Shown piece by piece: positions 15,586-26,027 of a stretch of 64,000 nt of DNA. The stretch comes from Murinocardiopsis flavida (GTDB lineage: Bacteria > Actinomycetota > Actinomycetes > Streptosporangiales > Streptosporangiaceae), in the NCBI RefSeq assembly GCF_003014485.1, contig NZ_PYGA01000020.1, positions 1 to 64,000 on the forward strand, read 5' to 3'. The notes beneath the pieces were generated by a model that saw nothing but the letters and a program-made list of their open reading frames with translations, searched no databases and was not told where the DNA came from. A program made the position numbers and the translations under genes. How positions within the stretch are numbered: the stretch's first letter is position 1; each line of letters starts with the position of its first letter.

Positions 15586-18500
15586 ATGTCCAGATTGGCC
15601 AAGCTGAGCCTTGGCAACCGGGCACTCATCCTGCTGATCACACTCGCTGCGATCGTGTTCGGGCTGATCGCCACCACCTCTGCCAAGCGCGAGCTGATGC
15701 CCTCGCTGGAACTCCCCATGGTCATGGTGAGCGCCCAGTACCAGGGCGCCTCGCCCGAGGTCGTCGAGAACGAGGTCACCGAGCCGCTGGAACAGGCGGT
15801 CAAGGGCGTCCCCGGCATCACCAGCTACACGTCGACCTCCAGCAACGGCTCGACCTCGATCACCGCCGAGTTCGACTACGGCGACGAGACCGAGGACGTC
15901 GTCCGGTCCATCACCCAGGCGGTCGACCAGTCGAAGGCGACGCTGCCCGATGACGTCGAGCCCAACGTCCAGGCGTTCAGCTTCGACGACATCCCGGTGG
16001 TCATGCTGGCCGCCGGCGCGGAGGACGACGAGCAGAAGCTCGCCGAGCCGCTCCAGGAGCAGGTCGTCCCGGAGCTGGAGTCGATCGACGGCGTCCGCGC
16101 CGCCCAGGTCACGGGTGTGCGCGAGTCCACGGTGGCCATCACGCCCGATGAGGACGAGCTGGAGGACGAGGGACTCACCTCCGCCGACCTCACCGGCGCG
16201 CTCCAGGCGAGCGGCGCCATGGTGCCCGGCGGCGACATCACCGAGGACGGCCGGACGCTGACGGTCACCACCGGCGGCAAGCTGGAGTCCCTCGACGACG
16301 TCAAGAACATCTGGCTGATGCCGGGCGGCGGTGGCGCCGGTGCCGGCGGCGGCGAGGCGCAAGGAGGCGGCGCGGCCGGCGGTGCGGCGGGCGGCGCGGC
16401 GGCAGGGGGCGCCGCGGGCGGCGCCGGCGCCATGGCGCCCGCAGCGCCCTCCGACCCCGTCCAGCTCAAGGACGTCGCGAAGGTCAAGTTGCAGCCCGAC
16501 GAGGCCAGCAGCATCACGCGCACCGACGGCAAGCCCAGCCTCGGCATCATGGTGACCAAGACTCCCGAGGGCAACACGGTCGAGATCTCCGAGGCCGTCC
16601 AGCAGAAGCTCGACGACCTCAAGCCCCTGCTGCCCGCCGGCGCCGAGGTCACGGTGGTGTTCGATCAGGCGCCGTTCATCAACGAGTCCATCGTCGCCAT
16701 GGGCGAGGAGGGCCTGCTCGGCCTCGGCTTCGCGATCATCATCATCCTGGTGTTCCTGCTGTCGATCCGATCGACCATCGTGACCGCCATCTCGATCCCG
16801 GTGTCGCTGCTGGTCGCGATGATCGGCATGCAGGCGTTCGAGTACTCGCTGAACATCCTCACGCTGGGCGCGCTCACCATCGCCATCGGCCGGGTCGTCG
16901 ACGACTCGATCGTGGTGCTGGAGAACATCAAGCGGCATATGAGCTACGGGGAGGAACGCTACGCCTCTGTCTACACCGGGGTGCGCGAGGTCGCGGCGGC
17001 CATCACCTCGGCCACGCTCACGACCGTGGCCGTGTTCCTGCCCATGGGCTTCGTCGGCGGCGAGGTCGGCGAGCTGTTCCGGCCGTTCGCCGTGACCGTC
17101 AGCATCGCGCTCGGCGCGTCCCTGCTGGTCTCGCTGACCATCATCCCGGTGCTGTGCTACTGGTTCATGCGCCCCCGGATCGTGCCGCCGGAGGAGCTGG
17201 AGCGGGTCAAGGCCGAGGAGTACCAGCGCGAGCTGCGCACGCCGCTCCAGCGCATCTACCTGCCGGTGATCCGCTGGGCCACCCGGTTCCGCCTGACCAC
17301 CATCGCGGTGGCGGTGCTCATCTTCGCCGGGACCGTCTACCTCGCGGTCGGCGGCTTCCTGAAGACCAACTTCCTCGGCGACCAGGGCCAGAACACCCAC
17401 CAGATCACCCAGGAACTGCCGATCAGCACCTCGCTCGCCGAAGCCGACAAGGAGGCCGAGAAGATCGAGGACGCGCTCAGCGGGCTGTCCTGGGTGGAGT
17501 CCTACCAGGCGTCCCTGGGCGGCGGAGCCGGCGGGGAGGCCGCCGCCATGGGGCCCATGGGCGGCGGCGGTGCGGCGACCACCAACACCTACACGGTCAC
17601 CACCGACCCCGACGGCGACCAGGCCGTCTACGCCGAGCGGCTGCGCGAGGCGCTGGAGTCCGTCGACACCGAGGCCGAGCCGCAGGTCGCCGCCGCGGGC
17701 GGCACCGGTACCTCCAACCTCCAGGTCGAGGTCAAGGCCGAGAACAACGAGGACCTGGAGAAGGCCGCCAACGACGTCGAGGACGTCGTCCGCGACATCC
17801 CCGGCGCCGCCGATGTGCAGAACAGCATCGCGGCGGCGCAGCCCGCGCTGGAAGTGCGGGTCAAGGGCGAGAAGGCCGCCGACGAGGGCCTCAGCGAAGG
17901 GCAGGTCGCGCAGGCGGTCAGCGACGCGTTCAGCGGCGCCGACGTCGGCAAGGCGACGGTCGACGACGTCCAGCGCGACATGGTCGTCCGCCTGGAGGAC
18001 AAGCCGGGCAGCGCCAAGGAGTTGCGCAACCTGGAGATCGCCACGCCGGCCGGCGACAACGAGACCGTCGACCTCTCCGACGTCGCGGTCGTCGACGAGG
18101 TCAAGCAGGCGCCGGAACTCTCCCGCAGCGGGGGCGTGAGCACGGCGACCATCGAGGCCACGCCGACGGCCGACGACCTCGGGTCGGTCACGGCCGAGCT
18201 CACGCAGAAGCTCGACACCGTCGACCTGCCCGACGGCGCGACCGCCTCACTCGGCGGGGTGAGCTCCGACCAGAACGAGGCGTTCACCCAGCTGGGGATC
18301 GCCATGCTGGCGGCGATCGCGATCGTCTACCTCATCATGGTCGCGACCTTCAAGAGCCTCATGCAGCCGCTCATCCTGCTGGTGTCGATCCCGTTCGCGG
18401 CGACCGGCGCGCTGGGGCTGCTGTGGCTCACCGGGGTGCCGCTCGGCCTGCCCTCGATGATCGGGCTGCTGATGCTGATCGGTGTGGTGGTCACCAACGC

Positions 18501-18894
18501 CATCGTGCTGATCGACCTGATCAACCAGTACCGCGAGGACGGGATGGAGCTGCGCGAGGCGGTCGTCGAAGGGTCGCGGCACCGGCTCCGGCCGATCCTG
18601 ATGACGTCCCTGGCGACCATGGGCGCGCTGACACCCATGGCGCTCGGCATCACCGGCGGCGGGGCGTTCATCTCGCAGCCGCTGGCGGTCGTGGTGATCG
18701 GCGGCCTGGTGACCTCGACACTGCTCACCCTGGTGCTGGTGCCGGTGCTGTACACCATGTCCGAAGGGCGCAAGGAGCGCCGCGCGGCCAAGCGCGCCGC
18801 CAAGCGCGAAGCGAAGATCGAGGCGGCGCGCGCCGAGCGTCAGGAGCAGGACGCCGAGCGGGCCGCAGCGGGCACGGGGGGTCAGGACTCCTGA
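15586..18894 (+). CDS. RND-family efflux transporter (AcrB/HAE1-like permease)
   Basis: A 1102-residue proton-driven exporter with two homologous halves. TM1 is near residues 10-28, then a large extracytoplasmic loop, then TM2-6 (about 365-535). Conserved TM4 acidic residues appear in IAIGRVVDDSIVVLENI. TM7 is near 565-585 and TM8-12 at about 905-1055 (SMIGLLMLIGVVVTNAIVL). Unlike MmpL proteins it has the AcrB-like VVDDSIVVLEN motif. Two Gly/Ala-rich low-complexity inserts (about residues 246-290 and 643-668) are unusual. The C-terminus is a charged Lys/Arg/Ala/Glu helix. GAGGAG 10 bases upstream supports the start. No periplasmic adaptor gene is adjacent. Confidence 0.88.
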   Translation: MSRLAKLSLGNRALILLITLAAIVFGLIATTSAKRELMPSLELPMVMVSAQYQGASPEVVENEVTEPLEQAVKGVPGITSYTSTSSNGSTSITAEFDYGDETEDVVRSITQAVDQSKATLPDDVEPNVQAFSFDDIPVVMLAAGAEDDEQKLAEPLQEQVVPELESIDGVRAAQVTGVRESTVAITPDEDELEDEGLTSADLTGALQASGAMVPGGDITEDGRTLTVTTGGKLESLDDVKNIWLMPGGGGAGAGGGEAQGGGAAGGAAGGAAAGGAAGGAGAMAPAAPSDPVQLKDVAKVKLQPDEASSITRTDGKPSLGIMVTKTPEGNTVEISEAVQQKLDDLKPLLPAGAEVTVVFDQAPFINESIVAMGEEGLLGLGFAIIIILVFLLSIRSTIVTAISIPVSLLVAMIGMQAFEYSLNILTLGALTIAIGRVVDDSIVVLENIKRHMSYGEERYASVYTGVREVAAAITSATLTTVAVFLPMGFVGGEVGELFRPFAVTVSIALGASLLVSLTIIPVLCYWFMRPRIVPPEELERVKAEEYQRELRTPLQRIYLPVIRWATRFRLTTIAVAVLIFAGTVYLAVGGFLKTNFLGDQGQNTHQITQELPISTSLAEADKEAEKIEDALSGLSWVESYQASLGGGAGGEAAAMGPMGGGGAATTNTYTVTTDPDGDQAVYAERLREALESVDTEAEPQVAAAGGTGTSNLQVEVKAENNEDLEKAANDVEDVVRDIPGAADVQNSIAAAQPALEVRVKGEKAADEGLSEGQVAQAVSDAFSGADVGKATVDDVQRDMVVRLEDKPGSAKELRNLEIATPAGDNETVDLSDVAVVDEVKQAPELSRSGGVSTATIEATPTADDLGSVTAELTQKLDTVDLPDGATASLGGVSSDQNEAFTQLGIAMLAAIAIVYLIMVATFKSLMQPLILLVSIPFAATGALGLLWLTGVPLGLPSMIGLLMLIGVVVTNAIVLIDLINQYREDGMELREAVVEGSRHRLRPILMTSLATMGALTPMALGITGGGAFISQPLAVVVIGGLVTSTLLTLVLVPVLYTMSEGRKERRAAKRAAKREAKIEAARAERQEQDAERAAAGTGGQDS

Positions 18895-19059
18895 CCCTCT
18901 GAGCACCGCACCCGGCTCCGCCGCGCCGCCGCGCCTCCCTCCGGGGGAGCGCGGCGGCGCGCGTTGCGGGACGTGCACGGGGAGTCCGGAACCGCGAACT
19001 CCGCGCAACGCCGCGGCTCCGATTTGTTATACGCCCCTGTGGAAGGCAAGCTGCACTTT

Positions 19060-19209
19060 ATGGATCCCAAGAAACCGGACCTCGACGAGCTGGTGCGCGA
19101 AGAGCTCGGCGACGAGCCGTCGCAGGAAGCCAAGGACTACGCGCGCGAACTGTACGAGAAGTACCGGCTGCCCGACCCCCAGACCCCTGCCCCCCGGGAG
19201 GATACGTAG
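19060..19209 (+). CDS. Small acidic hypothetical protein
   Basis: A 49-residue frame beginning MDPKKPDLDELVREELG and rich in Asp/Glu/Lys, with a helical central part (SQEAKDYARELYEKYRL). No family is recognised. GGAAGG (19041-19046) lies 13 bases before the ATG. A TTATAC -10-like element (19027-19032) would put transcription near an in-frame GTG at 19039, so a leaderless seven-residue-longer form is possible. Codon use looks like that of a real gene. A near-perfect hairpin follows at 19271-19293. Confidence 0.5.
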   Translation: MDPKKPDLDELVREELGDEPSQEAKDYARELYEKYRLPDPQTPAPREDT

Positions 19210-19270
19210 TGCATGGGCTCCAGCCCAGCTTTGCCGACCACTCAGTAGCCGACCAGCACGATGACGACCG

Positions 19271-19326
19271 GGGTCTCCCCGCAGGGGGGACCCTTCGTCA
19301 TGCCGGGGTGCCGGCCGGCACCCCGG
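19271..19326. terminator. Two hairpins between convergent genes
   Basis: GGGTCTCCCC/GGGGGGACCC (19271-19293, one mismatch) follows the small gene. A perfect 24-base palindrome at 19303-19326 abuts the stop of the leftward HATPase gene. Confidence 0.65.
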
Positions 19327-19329
19327 GGC

Positions 19330-19935
19330 TCACGGCTCCTCGGGGGCCGGGTGGTCCTCCCAGGTGAGCTCGAACCAGACCAGCCGGCCCATGCCGTCGG
19401 GGCGGGGGTCGGTGCCCCACTTCTCGGCGAGGGCCTCGACGAGGTCGAGGCCGCGGCCGTTCTCGCTGGCGTCGTAGGGGTCGCGGTGCTGGGCGCGCGG
19501 CTGCTCGGAGCTGCCGAGGTCGCGGACCTCGACGCGCACCCAGGTGTCGGCGCGGTACACGGCCACCTCGAACTTCCCGCCGAAGCTGCCCGACGCGCTG
19601 TGCGTGACGGCGTTGGTGGCGAGTTCGCTGGTGAGCAGGGTCGCCGTTGCGGCGGTCGGGGTGTCGCCGAGCTGCCGGGCGACGAAGCGGCGGGCGTGCC
19701 GGATCTGGTTGGCGAGGCCGGGGAACCGCCGGCGTACGGCAACGGGGTCGGCGGTGGTGTCGTGCGGTTCCTCGGGCGACGGGTGTGGCCCGGATGCGGG
19801 ATCCGGGTCTGGGGAGCGCTCAGCCATGGAATTCGCCGGGAGTCGGGAGGGCGGTGGGGTCGTCGAACCGGCGCGTGGACCCGGAACCGGTGCACGGGGT
19901 CGTGTGGGCGGTGCGGTCAGTGGGATCTCGGGCAT
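19330..19935 (-). CDS. ATP-binding protein, anti-sigma-factor-like HATPase
   Basis: A 201-residue protein. About 70 N-terminal residues are Pro-rich and disordered. A GHKL ATPase domain follows: LLTSELATNAVTHSASG (N-box), VRVEVRDLGSSEQP (G1-like) and ENGRGLDLVEALAEKWG (G2). Such RsbW-like single-domain kinases are numerous in actinomycetes and bind sigma or anti-sigma factors. ATG 19935 is preferred (GGGGAGTG upstream); ATG at codon 36 of this frame is an alternative. No XRE or DUF397 partner is adjacent, unlike the first HATPase in the window. The last gene before the phoX pair, transcribed away from it. Confidence 0.75.
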   Translation of the reverse strand: MPEIPLTAPPTRPRAPVPGPRAGSTTPPPSRLPANSMAERSPDPDPASGPHPSPEEPHDTTADPVAVRRRFPGLANQIRHARRFVARQLGDTPTAATATLLTSELATNAVTHSASGSFGGKFEVAVYRADTWVRVEVRDLGSSEQPRAQHRDPYDASENGRGLDLVEALAEKWGTDPRPDGMGRLVWFELTWEDHPAPEEP

Positions 19936-20381
19936 GTGATCACTCCCCGGGGGAAGACGTACGTCATCGCGGCATCGCGCGCTGGCTGCCGCGGTGACGG
20001 GCGTGCGGGGATCCTCCGGCGTTGCAGTCCGATGCCTTCGCACGTGAAGGTCACGGCAGTGTGCGGGGACGGGGAGGACCGCGCTCTGGGAGCGGCGGGG
20101 TGGAGGTCGGCTGTTTCGCGGCTATGGAGTTTTCTGCTCGGTCAGAATACGCGTGCGTGCCAGGGGTCACCCAGGCGGGGTTTTGCAACTGTGGACGAAA
20201 GGTGTGTCCACGGGAATTAACGCCGGATTTCTGGTCGCGACCCCTTCTGGCTGCGGTGATTGCATTTGCGGGATCCCGCGTGAGCATCCGGGTGCCGGAT
20301 CCGCGGCGCGTCACGTCTGGTCTCCGGGGGCGAATCGTGAGTTACTGGCCGCGCGGAAGGGCGACCGCGACTTCTTCCCGT
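19936..20381. other. Intergenic region between HATPase and phoX genes
   Basis: About 440 bases of comparatively AT-richer DNA between divergent genes. It must contain the HATPase promoter and part of the phoX promoter. I see no gene; the open frames here lack family signatures and ribosome sites. Confidence 0.4.
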
Positions 20382-20414
20382 GTTCACCCGCCATTGGGAA
20401 CTCGTTCACCCTTC
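20382..20414 (+). promoter_or_regulatory. PHO-box-like direct repeats before first phoX
   Basis: GTTCACCCGCC (20382-20392) and GTTCACCCTTC (20404-20414) are separated by exactly one 11-base unit. This matches the 11-nt direct-repeat unit GTTCACC-N4 of streptomycete PhoP boxes. The gene starts 60 bases downstream. Confidence 0.75.
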
Positions 20415-20473
20415 CGTCGGAATTGCCCGGTAGTGGCGCCGGGCGGCATCCCGCTCGAAGGTGAAGGAGAACC

Positions 20474-22531
20474 GTGACAGAGTCCGAGGCCGTACCCCCA
20501 TCCGCGCGGCGCCGCCGCCTGCTCCCCCTCCTCGGCGGCATCGCCGGCAGGTCCCGCGACACCTGCCGGTTCCGCTGCGGCGACGCGTGCTTCCACGAGG
20601 CCCCCAACACCAGCGGCAACACCTACTTCGGCGATGTCTACGCCGCGGTGCTGTCGCGCCGCGGGGCGCTGCGCGCCGGCGCCCTCGCCGCGGGCGCCGC
20701 CGCGGTCCCGCTCAGCGCCTCCGCGGCGTGCGCCGACACCCCGGGCCGCCCGGCTCACCCGCGCCCGGGGTTCACCCCGGTGGAGCCCAACACCAAGGAC
20801 GCCGTCGTCGTGCCCAAGGGCTACGACCACCGGGTCGTGGTGCGGTGGGGCGACCCGGTGCTGCCGGGCGCGCCGGAGTTCGACCCCGAGGAGCAGCGCG
20901 CCGACGCCCAGGAGCGGCAGTTCGGCTACAACTGCGATTACACCGCCTTCTTCCCGATGGGGGAGCGCCGCGGCCTGCTGTGGGTGAACCACGAGTACAC
21001 CAACGAGATCCTGATGTTCCCCGGCTACACCGACGGCAATGGCGCCACCGAGGAGCAGATCCGGATCGGCATGGCGGCGCACGGCGGGTCGGTCGTCGAG
21101 ATCGAACGCGTCGGACGCAGCGGCGGATGGCGGCTGGCGGGCAAGGGCGCGCGCCGGTTCAACCAGCGCATCACCGCGTCCACCCCCATGGAGTTCACCG
21201 GCCCCGCAGCGGGCGACGCCCTGCTGCGCACCCCCGACGACCCCGCGGGGACCAAGGTCCTGGGCATGCTGAACAACTGCGCGGGCGGCACGACCCCCTG
21301 GGGGACGGTGCTGACCTGCGAGGAGAACATCAACCAGTACTTCGTCAACGGCGACAGGGCGCCGGAGGCGGCAAAGCCCGCGCTGAAGCGCTACGGCTTC
21401 GCGATCGAGGGCGACACCACCGCCGACAACCGCCGCTTCGACCGGGTCGACCCGCGCTTCGACCTTGAGCGCCAGCCCAACGAGGCGAACCGGTTCGGCT
21501 ACGTCGTCGAGATCGACCCCTTCGACCCCGGCGCGAAACCCCGCAAGCACACCATGCTCGGCCGGGTCAAGCACGAGGGCGCCAACACCCGCCTCACCGA
21601 GGACGGCCGCGTCGCCGTGTACATGGGCGACGACGAGCGCTTCGAGTACCTGTACAAGTTCGTCAGCGCGAAGCGGTACCGCAAGGGCTCCCGCCGCCGC
21701 AACAGCGAACTGCTGGAGTCCGGTACCCTGTACGCCGCGAAGCTGACCGGCGACAGCCCCGCCGAGGAGATCGACGGCGGCGGCGCGCTCCCCGAAGACG
21801 GCGCGTTCGACGGCGCGGGCACCTGGATCCCGCTCTGCACCGACGAGGAGAGCTTCGTCGACGGCTTCTCGGTCGCCGAGGTGCTGGTGCACACCCGCCT
21901 CGCGGCCGACGCCGCCGGGGCCACCAAGATGGACCGCCCCGAGGACGTCGAACCGAACCCCGTCACCGGCAAGGTGTACTGCGCGCTGACCAACAACGAC
22001 GCCCGCACGCCCGAGCAGGCCGACGAGGCCAACCCCCGGGCGAACAACAAGTACGGCCACATCCTGGAGATCACCGAGAAGCGCGACGACGCCGCGGCCG
22101 AGTCGTTCGGCTGGGTGCTCCCCATCGTCTGCGGCGACCCCGGCGACCCCAGCAGCTACTTCGCCGGCTACGACAAGTCCAAGGTGTCCGCGATCTCCTC
22201 GCCCGACAACCTCGCCTTCGACGCCCGCGGCAACCTGTGGATCTCCACCGACGGCCAGGGCAAGACCATCGACTGCAACGACGCCCTGCACGCCGTGCCG
22301 ATGAGCGGGCGCTACCGGGGCGAACTGAAGATGTTCGCCACCGTCCCCATCGGCGCGGAGTGCTGCGGCCCGTTCATCACCGAGGACCAGCGCACCGTGT
22401 TCATCGCCCCGCAGCACCCGGGCGAGGGCGGCACCTACGAGGAGCCGATCAGCACCTGGCCCGACGGCGGCGTGGCCCGGCCCTCGGTCGTGTCGGTGTG
22501 GCACAAGCAGGGCAGGCGCATCGGGTCCTGA
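20474..22531 (+). CDS. phoX: PhoX-family alkaline phosphatase, copy 1
   Basis: A 685-residue secreted phosphatase of the PhoX/DUF839 family (Ca/Fe cofactor, phosphomonoester hydrolysis). The N-terminus has a conserved CRFRCGDACFHEAPN segment, then a Tat signal (SRRGALRAGALAAGAAAV, residues 61-78) and a possible AAC cleavage or lipidation site near 86. The catalytic part has LLWVNHEYTNE, TWGTVLTCEENINQYF-like, YMGDDERFEYLYKFVS, ATKMDRPEDVE and NLAFDARGNLWISTDG motifs. The GTG start follows AAGGAGA. A PHO-box-like repeat lies upstream. It is a tandem paralogue of the next gene, with long stretches of nucleotide identity. Confidence 0.92.
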   Translation: MTESEAVPPSARRRRLLPLLGGIAGRSRDTCRFRCGDACFHEAPNTSGNTYFGDVYAAVLSRRGALRAGALAAGAAAVPLSASAACADTPGRPAHPRPGFTPVEPNTKDAVVVPKGYDHRVVVRWGDPVLPGAPEFDPEEQRADAQERQFGYNCDYTAFFPMGERRGLLWVNHEYTNEILMFPGYTDGNGATEEQIRIGMAAHGGSVVEIERVGRSGGWRLAGKGARRFNQRITASTPMEFTGPAAGDALLRTPDDPAGTKVLGMLNNCAGGTTPWGTVLTCEENINQYFVNGDRAPEAAKPALKRYGFAIEGDTTADNRRFDRVDPRFDLERQPNEANRFGYVVEIDPFDPGAKPRKHTMLGRVKHEGANTRLTEDGRVAVYMGDDERFEYLYKFVSAKRYRKGSRRRNSELLESGTLYAAKLTGDSPAEEIDGGGALPEDGAFDGAGTWIPLCTDEESFVDGFSVAEVLVHTRLAADAAGATKMDRPEDVEPNPVTGKVYCALTNNDARTPEQADEANPRANNKYGHILEITEKRDDAAAESFGWVLPIVCGDPGDPSSYFAGYDKSKVSAISSPDNLAFDARGNLWISTDGQGKTIDCNDALHAVPMSGRYRGELKMFATVPIGAECCGPFITEDQRTVFIAPQHPGEGGTYEEPISTWPDGGVARPSVVSVWHKQGRRIGS

Positions 22532-22546
22532 CCGGCGTCCGGCGCC

Positions 22547-22582
22547 GGCCCGTCCGGCCCCGCGGGCGGCGCCGGACGGGCC
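22547..22582 (+). terminator. Terminator after first phoX
   Basis: GGCCCGTCCGG (22547-22557) and CCGGACGGGCC (22572-22582) form a perfect 11-bp stem, 16 bases past the stop. Confidence 0.7.
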
Positions 22583-22648
22583 GGCCACCCGCTGCCGGCC
22601 GTCCCGGAATGCCGGAAAAGCGAAGGCGTGTGCCGGAGTTGGCGGCGC

Positions 22649-22670
22649 ATTCACTGCGGATTCACCCTCT
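22649..22670 (+). promoter_or_regulatory. PHO-box-like direct repeats before second phoX
   Basis: ATTCACTGCGG (22649-22659) is followed directly by ATTCACCCTCT (22660-22670), an 11-base period typical of PhoP direct-repeat units. It is about 85 bases before the start, much as in the first copy. Confidence 0.65.
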
Positions 22671-22755
22671 CGAACTCCCCTTCCGCCAGTGTCGTGGCTG
22701 GTCGGCGGCTCCCCGCGCCCCGGCCGACCTTCGCCAGCGCTTCCGAGGAGGACCA

Positions 22756-24801
22756 GTGACAGAGCCAGCATCCGCGCAGCGCCGCAGCCTGCTACCGCTG
22801 TTCGGCGGCCATGGCGGGCGCTCCCGTGCGACGTGCCGGTTCCGCTGCGGTGACGCGTGCTTCCACGAGGCCCCCAACACCAGCGGCAACACCTATTTCG
22901 GCAGCATCTACTCGGACGTGCTCTCGCGCAGGAGGATGCTCCAGGCCGGTGCCGCGGGATCCGGCGCGGCCGCGCTCGGCATCGCGGCCCCCGCCGCGCC
23001 CGCGCTAGCCGCCCCCGGCCGCCCCCGGCCCGGGTTCGCCTCGGTGCCGCCGAACAACGACGACGTGGTGACCGTCCCCAAGGGGTACCGTCAGCGGGTC
23101 GTGGTGCGGTGGGGCGACCCGGTGCTGCCGGGCGCGCCGGAGTTCGACCCCGAGGAGCAGCGCGCTGACGCCCAGGAGCGGCAGTTCGGCTACAACTGCG
23201 ACTATGTGGCGTTCATCCCCGTCGACCGGAGCCGCGGCCTGCTGTGGGTGAACCACGAGTACACCAACGAGGCCATCATGTTCCCCGGCTACACCGACGG
23301 CAACGGCGCCACCGAGGAGCAGATCCGGATCGGCATGGCGGCGCACGGCGGGTCCCTCGTCGAGGTCGAGCGGGTCAAGTCGACCGGGGCGTGGAAGCTC
23401 GTCACCACCGGCGAGCGCCACTTCAACCGGCGCATCACCGCGTCCACCCCCATGGAGTTCACCGGCCCCGCAGCGGGCGACGCGCTGCTGCGCACGGCCG
23501 CCGACCCCGCGGGGACCAAGGTCCTGGGCATGCTGAACAACTGCGCGGGCGGCACGACCCCCTGGGGGACGGTGCTGACCTGCGAGGAGAACATCAACCA
23601 GTACTTCGTCAACGGCGACAGGGCGCCGGCCGGAGCGAAGCCCGCGCTGAAGCGCTACGGCTTCGCGATCGAGGGCGACACCACCGCCGAGAACCGCCGC
23701 TTCGACCGGGTCGACCCGCGCTTCGACCTGGCGAAGAACCCCAACGAGGCGAACCGGTTCGGCTACGTCGTGGAGATCGACCCCCTCGACCCCGAGGCGA
23801 CGCCCCGCAAGCACACCATGCTCGGCCGGTTCAAGCACGAGGGCGCCAACACCCGCCTCGCGAAGGACGGCCGCGTGGTCGTGTACATGGGCGACGACGA
23901 GCGCTTCGACTACATCTACAAGTTCGTCAGCGCCAAGAAGTACACGAAGGGCTCCCGCCGCCGCAACGACGACCTCCTCTCCAGCGGCACGCTCTACACC
24001 GCGAAGCTGACCGGCGACAGCCCGGCCGAGGAGATCGACGGCAGCGGGGCGCTCCCCGAGGACGGCGCGTTCGACGGGTCCGGCACCTGGATCCCGCTCT
24101 GCACCGACAAGGAGAGCTTCGTCGAGGGGTTCACCGTCGCCGAGGTGCTGGTGCACACCCGCCTGGCCGCCGACACCGCCGGGGCGACCAAGATGGACCG
24201 CCCCGAGGACTTCGAGGCCAGCCCGGTCACCGGCAAGGTGTACTGCGCGCTGACCAACAACACCGCGCGCACGCCCGAGCAGGCCGACGAGGCCAACCCG
24301 CGGGCGAACAACAAGTACGGCCATATCCTGGAGATCACCGAGAAGCGCGACGACGCCGCGGCCGAGTCGTTCGGCTGGCTGGTGCCGATCGTCTGCGGCG
24401 ACCCCGAGGACCCCGGCACCTACTTCGCCGGCTACGACAAGTCGAAGGTCGCCGCGATCTCCTCGCCCGACAACCTCGCCTTCGACATCCGCGGCAACCT
24501 GTGGATCTCCACCGACGGCCAGCCCGGCACAATCGGCGGCAACGACGCCCTGCACGTCGTCCCCGTCGAGGGCAAGTACAAGGGTGAGCTGAAGACCTTC
24601 GCCACGGTGCCGGTCGACGCGGAGTGCTGCGGCCCGTTCATCACCGAGGACCAGCTCACCGTGTTCATCGCCCCGCAGCACCCGGGCGAGAACGGCACCT
24701 ACGAGGAGCCCACCAGCTCCTGGCCCGACGGCGAGGGCTCGATCCCGCGCCCCTCCGTCGTCGCCATCTACCACGCCCAGGGCCGGCCCGTCGGCACCTG
24801 A
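22756..24801 (+). CDS. phoX: PhoX-family alkaline phosphatase, copy 2
   Basis: A 681-residue PhoX paralogue with the same architecture: the Cys-rich CRFRCGDACFHEAPN near residues 27-41, a Tat signal SRRRMLQAGAAGSGAAAL (57-74) ending APALAAP, then the phosphatase domain with the same Glu/Asp-rich metal motifs. The GTG start follows GAGGAGG. It differs from copy 1 mainly in the signal peptide, in the substitution of FFPMGERRG by FIPVDRSRG, and in scattered residues. A strong hairpin follows it and its own PHO-like box precedes it, so the two copies can be expressed separately. Confidence 0.92.
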   Translation: MTEPASAQRRSLLPLFGGHGGRSRATCRFRCGDACFHEAPNTSGNTYFGSIYSDVLSRRRMLQAGAAGSGAAALGIAAPAAPALAAPGRPRPGFASVPPNNDDVVTVPKGYRQRVVVRWGDPVLPGAPEFDPEEQRADAQERQFGYNCDYVAFIPVDRSRGLLWVNHEYTNEAIMFPGYTDGNGATEEQIRIGMAAHGGSLVEVERVKSTGAWKLVTTGERHFNRRITASTPMEFTGPAAGDALLRTAADPAGTKVLGMLNNCAGGTTPWGTVLTCEENINQYFVNGDRAPAGAKPALKRYGFAIEGDTTAENRRFDRVDPRFDLAKNPNEANRFGYVVEIDPLDPEATPRKHTMLGRFKHEGANTRLAKDGRVVVYMGDDERFDYIYKFVSAKKYTKGSRRRNDDLLSSGTLYTAKLTGDSPAEEIDGSGALPEDGAFDGSGTWIPLCTDKESFVEGFTVAEVLVHTRLAADTAGATKMDRPEDFEASPVTGKVYCALTNNTARTPEQADEANPRANNKYGHILEITEKRDDAAAESFGWLVPIVCGDPEDPGTYFAGYDKSKVAAISSPDNLAFDIRGNLWISTDGQPGTIGGNDALHVVPVEGKYKGELKTFATVPVDAECCGPFITEDQLTVFIAPQHPGENGTYEEPTSSWPDGEGSIPRPSVVAIYHAQGRPVGT

Positions 24802-24810
24802 CCGGTGGCT

Positions 24811-24837
24811 CCCGGTTCCCCGCGGCGGGGAACCGGG
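24811..24837 (+). terminator. Terminator after second phoX
   Basis: CCCGGTTCCCC (24811-24821), loop GCGGC, GGGGAACCGGG (24827-24837): a perfect 11-bp stem 9 bases past the stop. Confidence 0.75.
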
Positions 24838-24883
24838 GCCCGGCGTCCGGGCGGGGGAGTGGCGGCGTGGAAGGATGGGGCGC

Positions 24884-25960
<1,077 letters not shown>

Positions 25961-25990
25961 CCGCCCGGCGCGCGCCGCCCCGCGGCGCGG

Positions 25991-26027
25991 CGTCCGGCCC
26001 CGCTGCCATCGGCCGCGGGGCCGGACG
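25991..26027 (+). terminator. Terminator after aldo/keto reductase
   Basis: CGTCCGGCCCCG (25991-26002) and CGGGGCCGGACG (26016-26027), a perfect 12-bp stem, 30 bases past the stop. Confidence 0.75.

Noticed and set aside
20384-22771. 795-codon antisense frame opposite phoX copy 1 (and a 644-codon one opposite copy 2)
   Set aside because: Val/Gly/Ala/Arg-rich shadow of the codon bias of the real genes; no homologous pattern.
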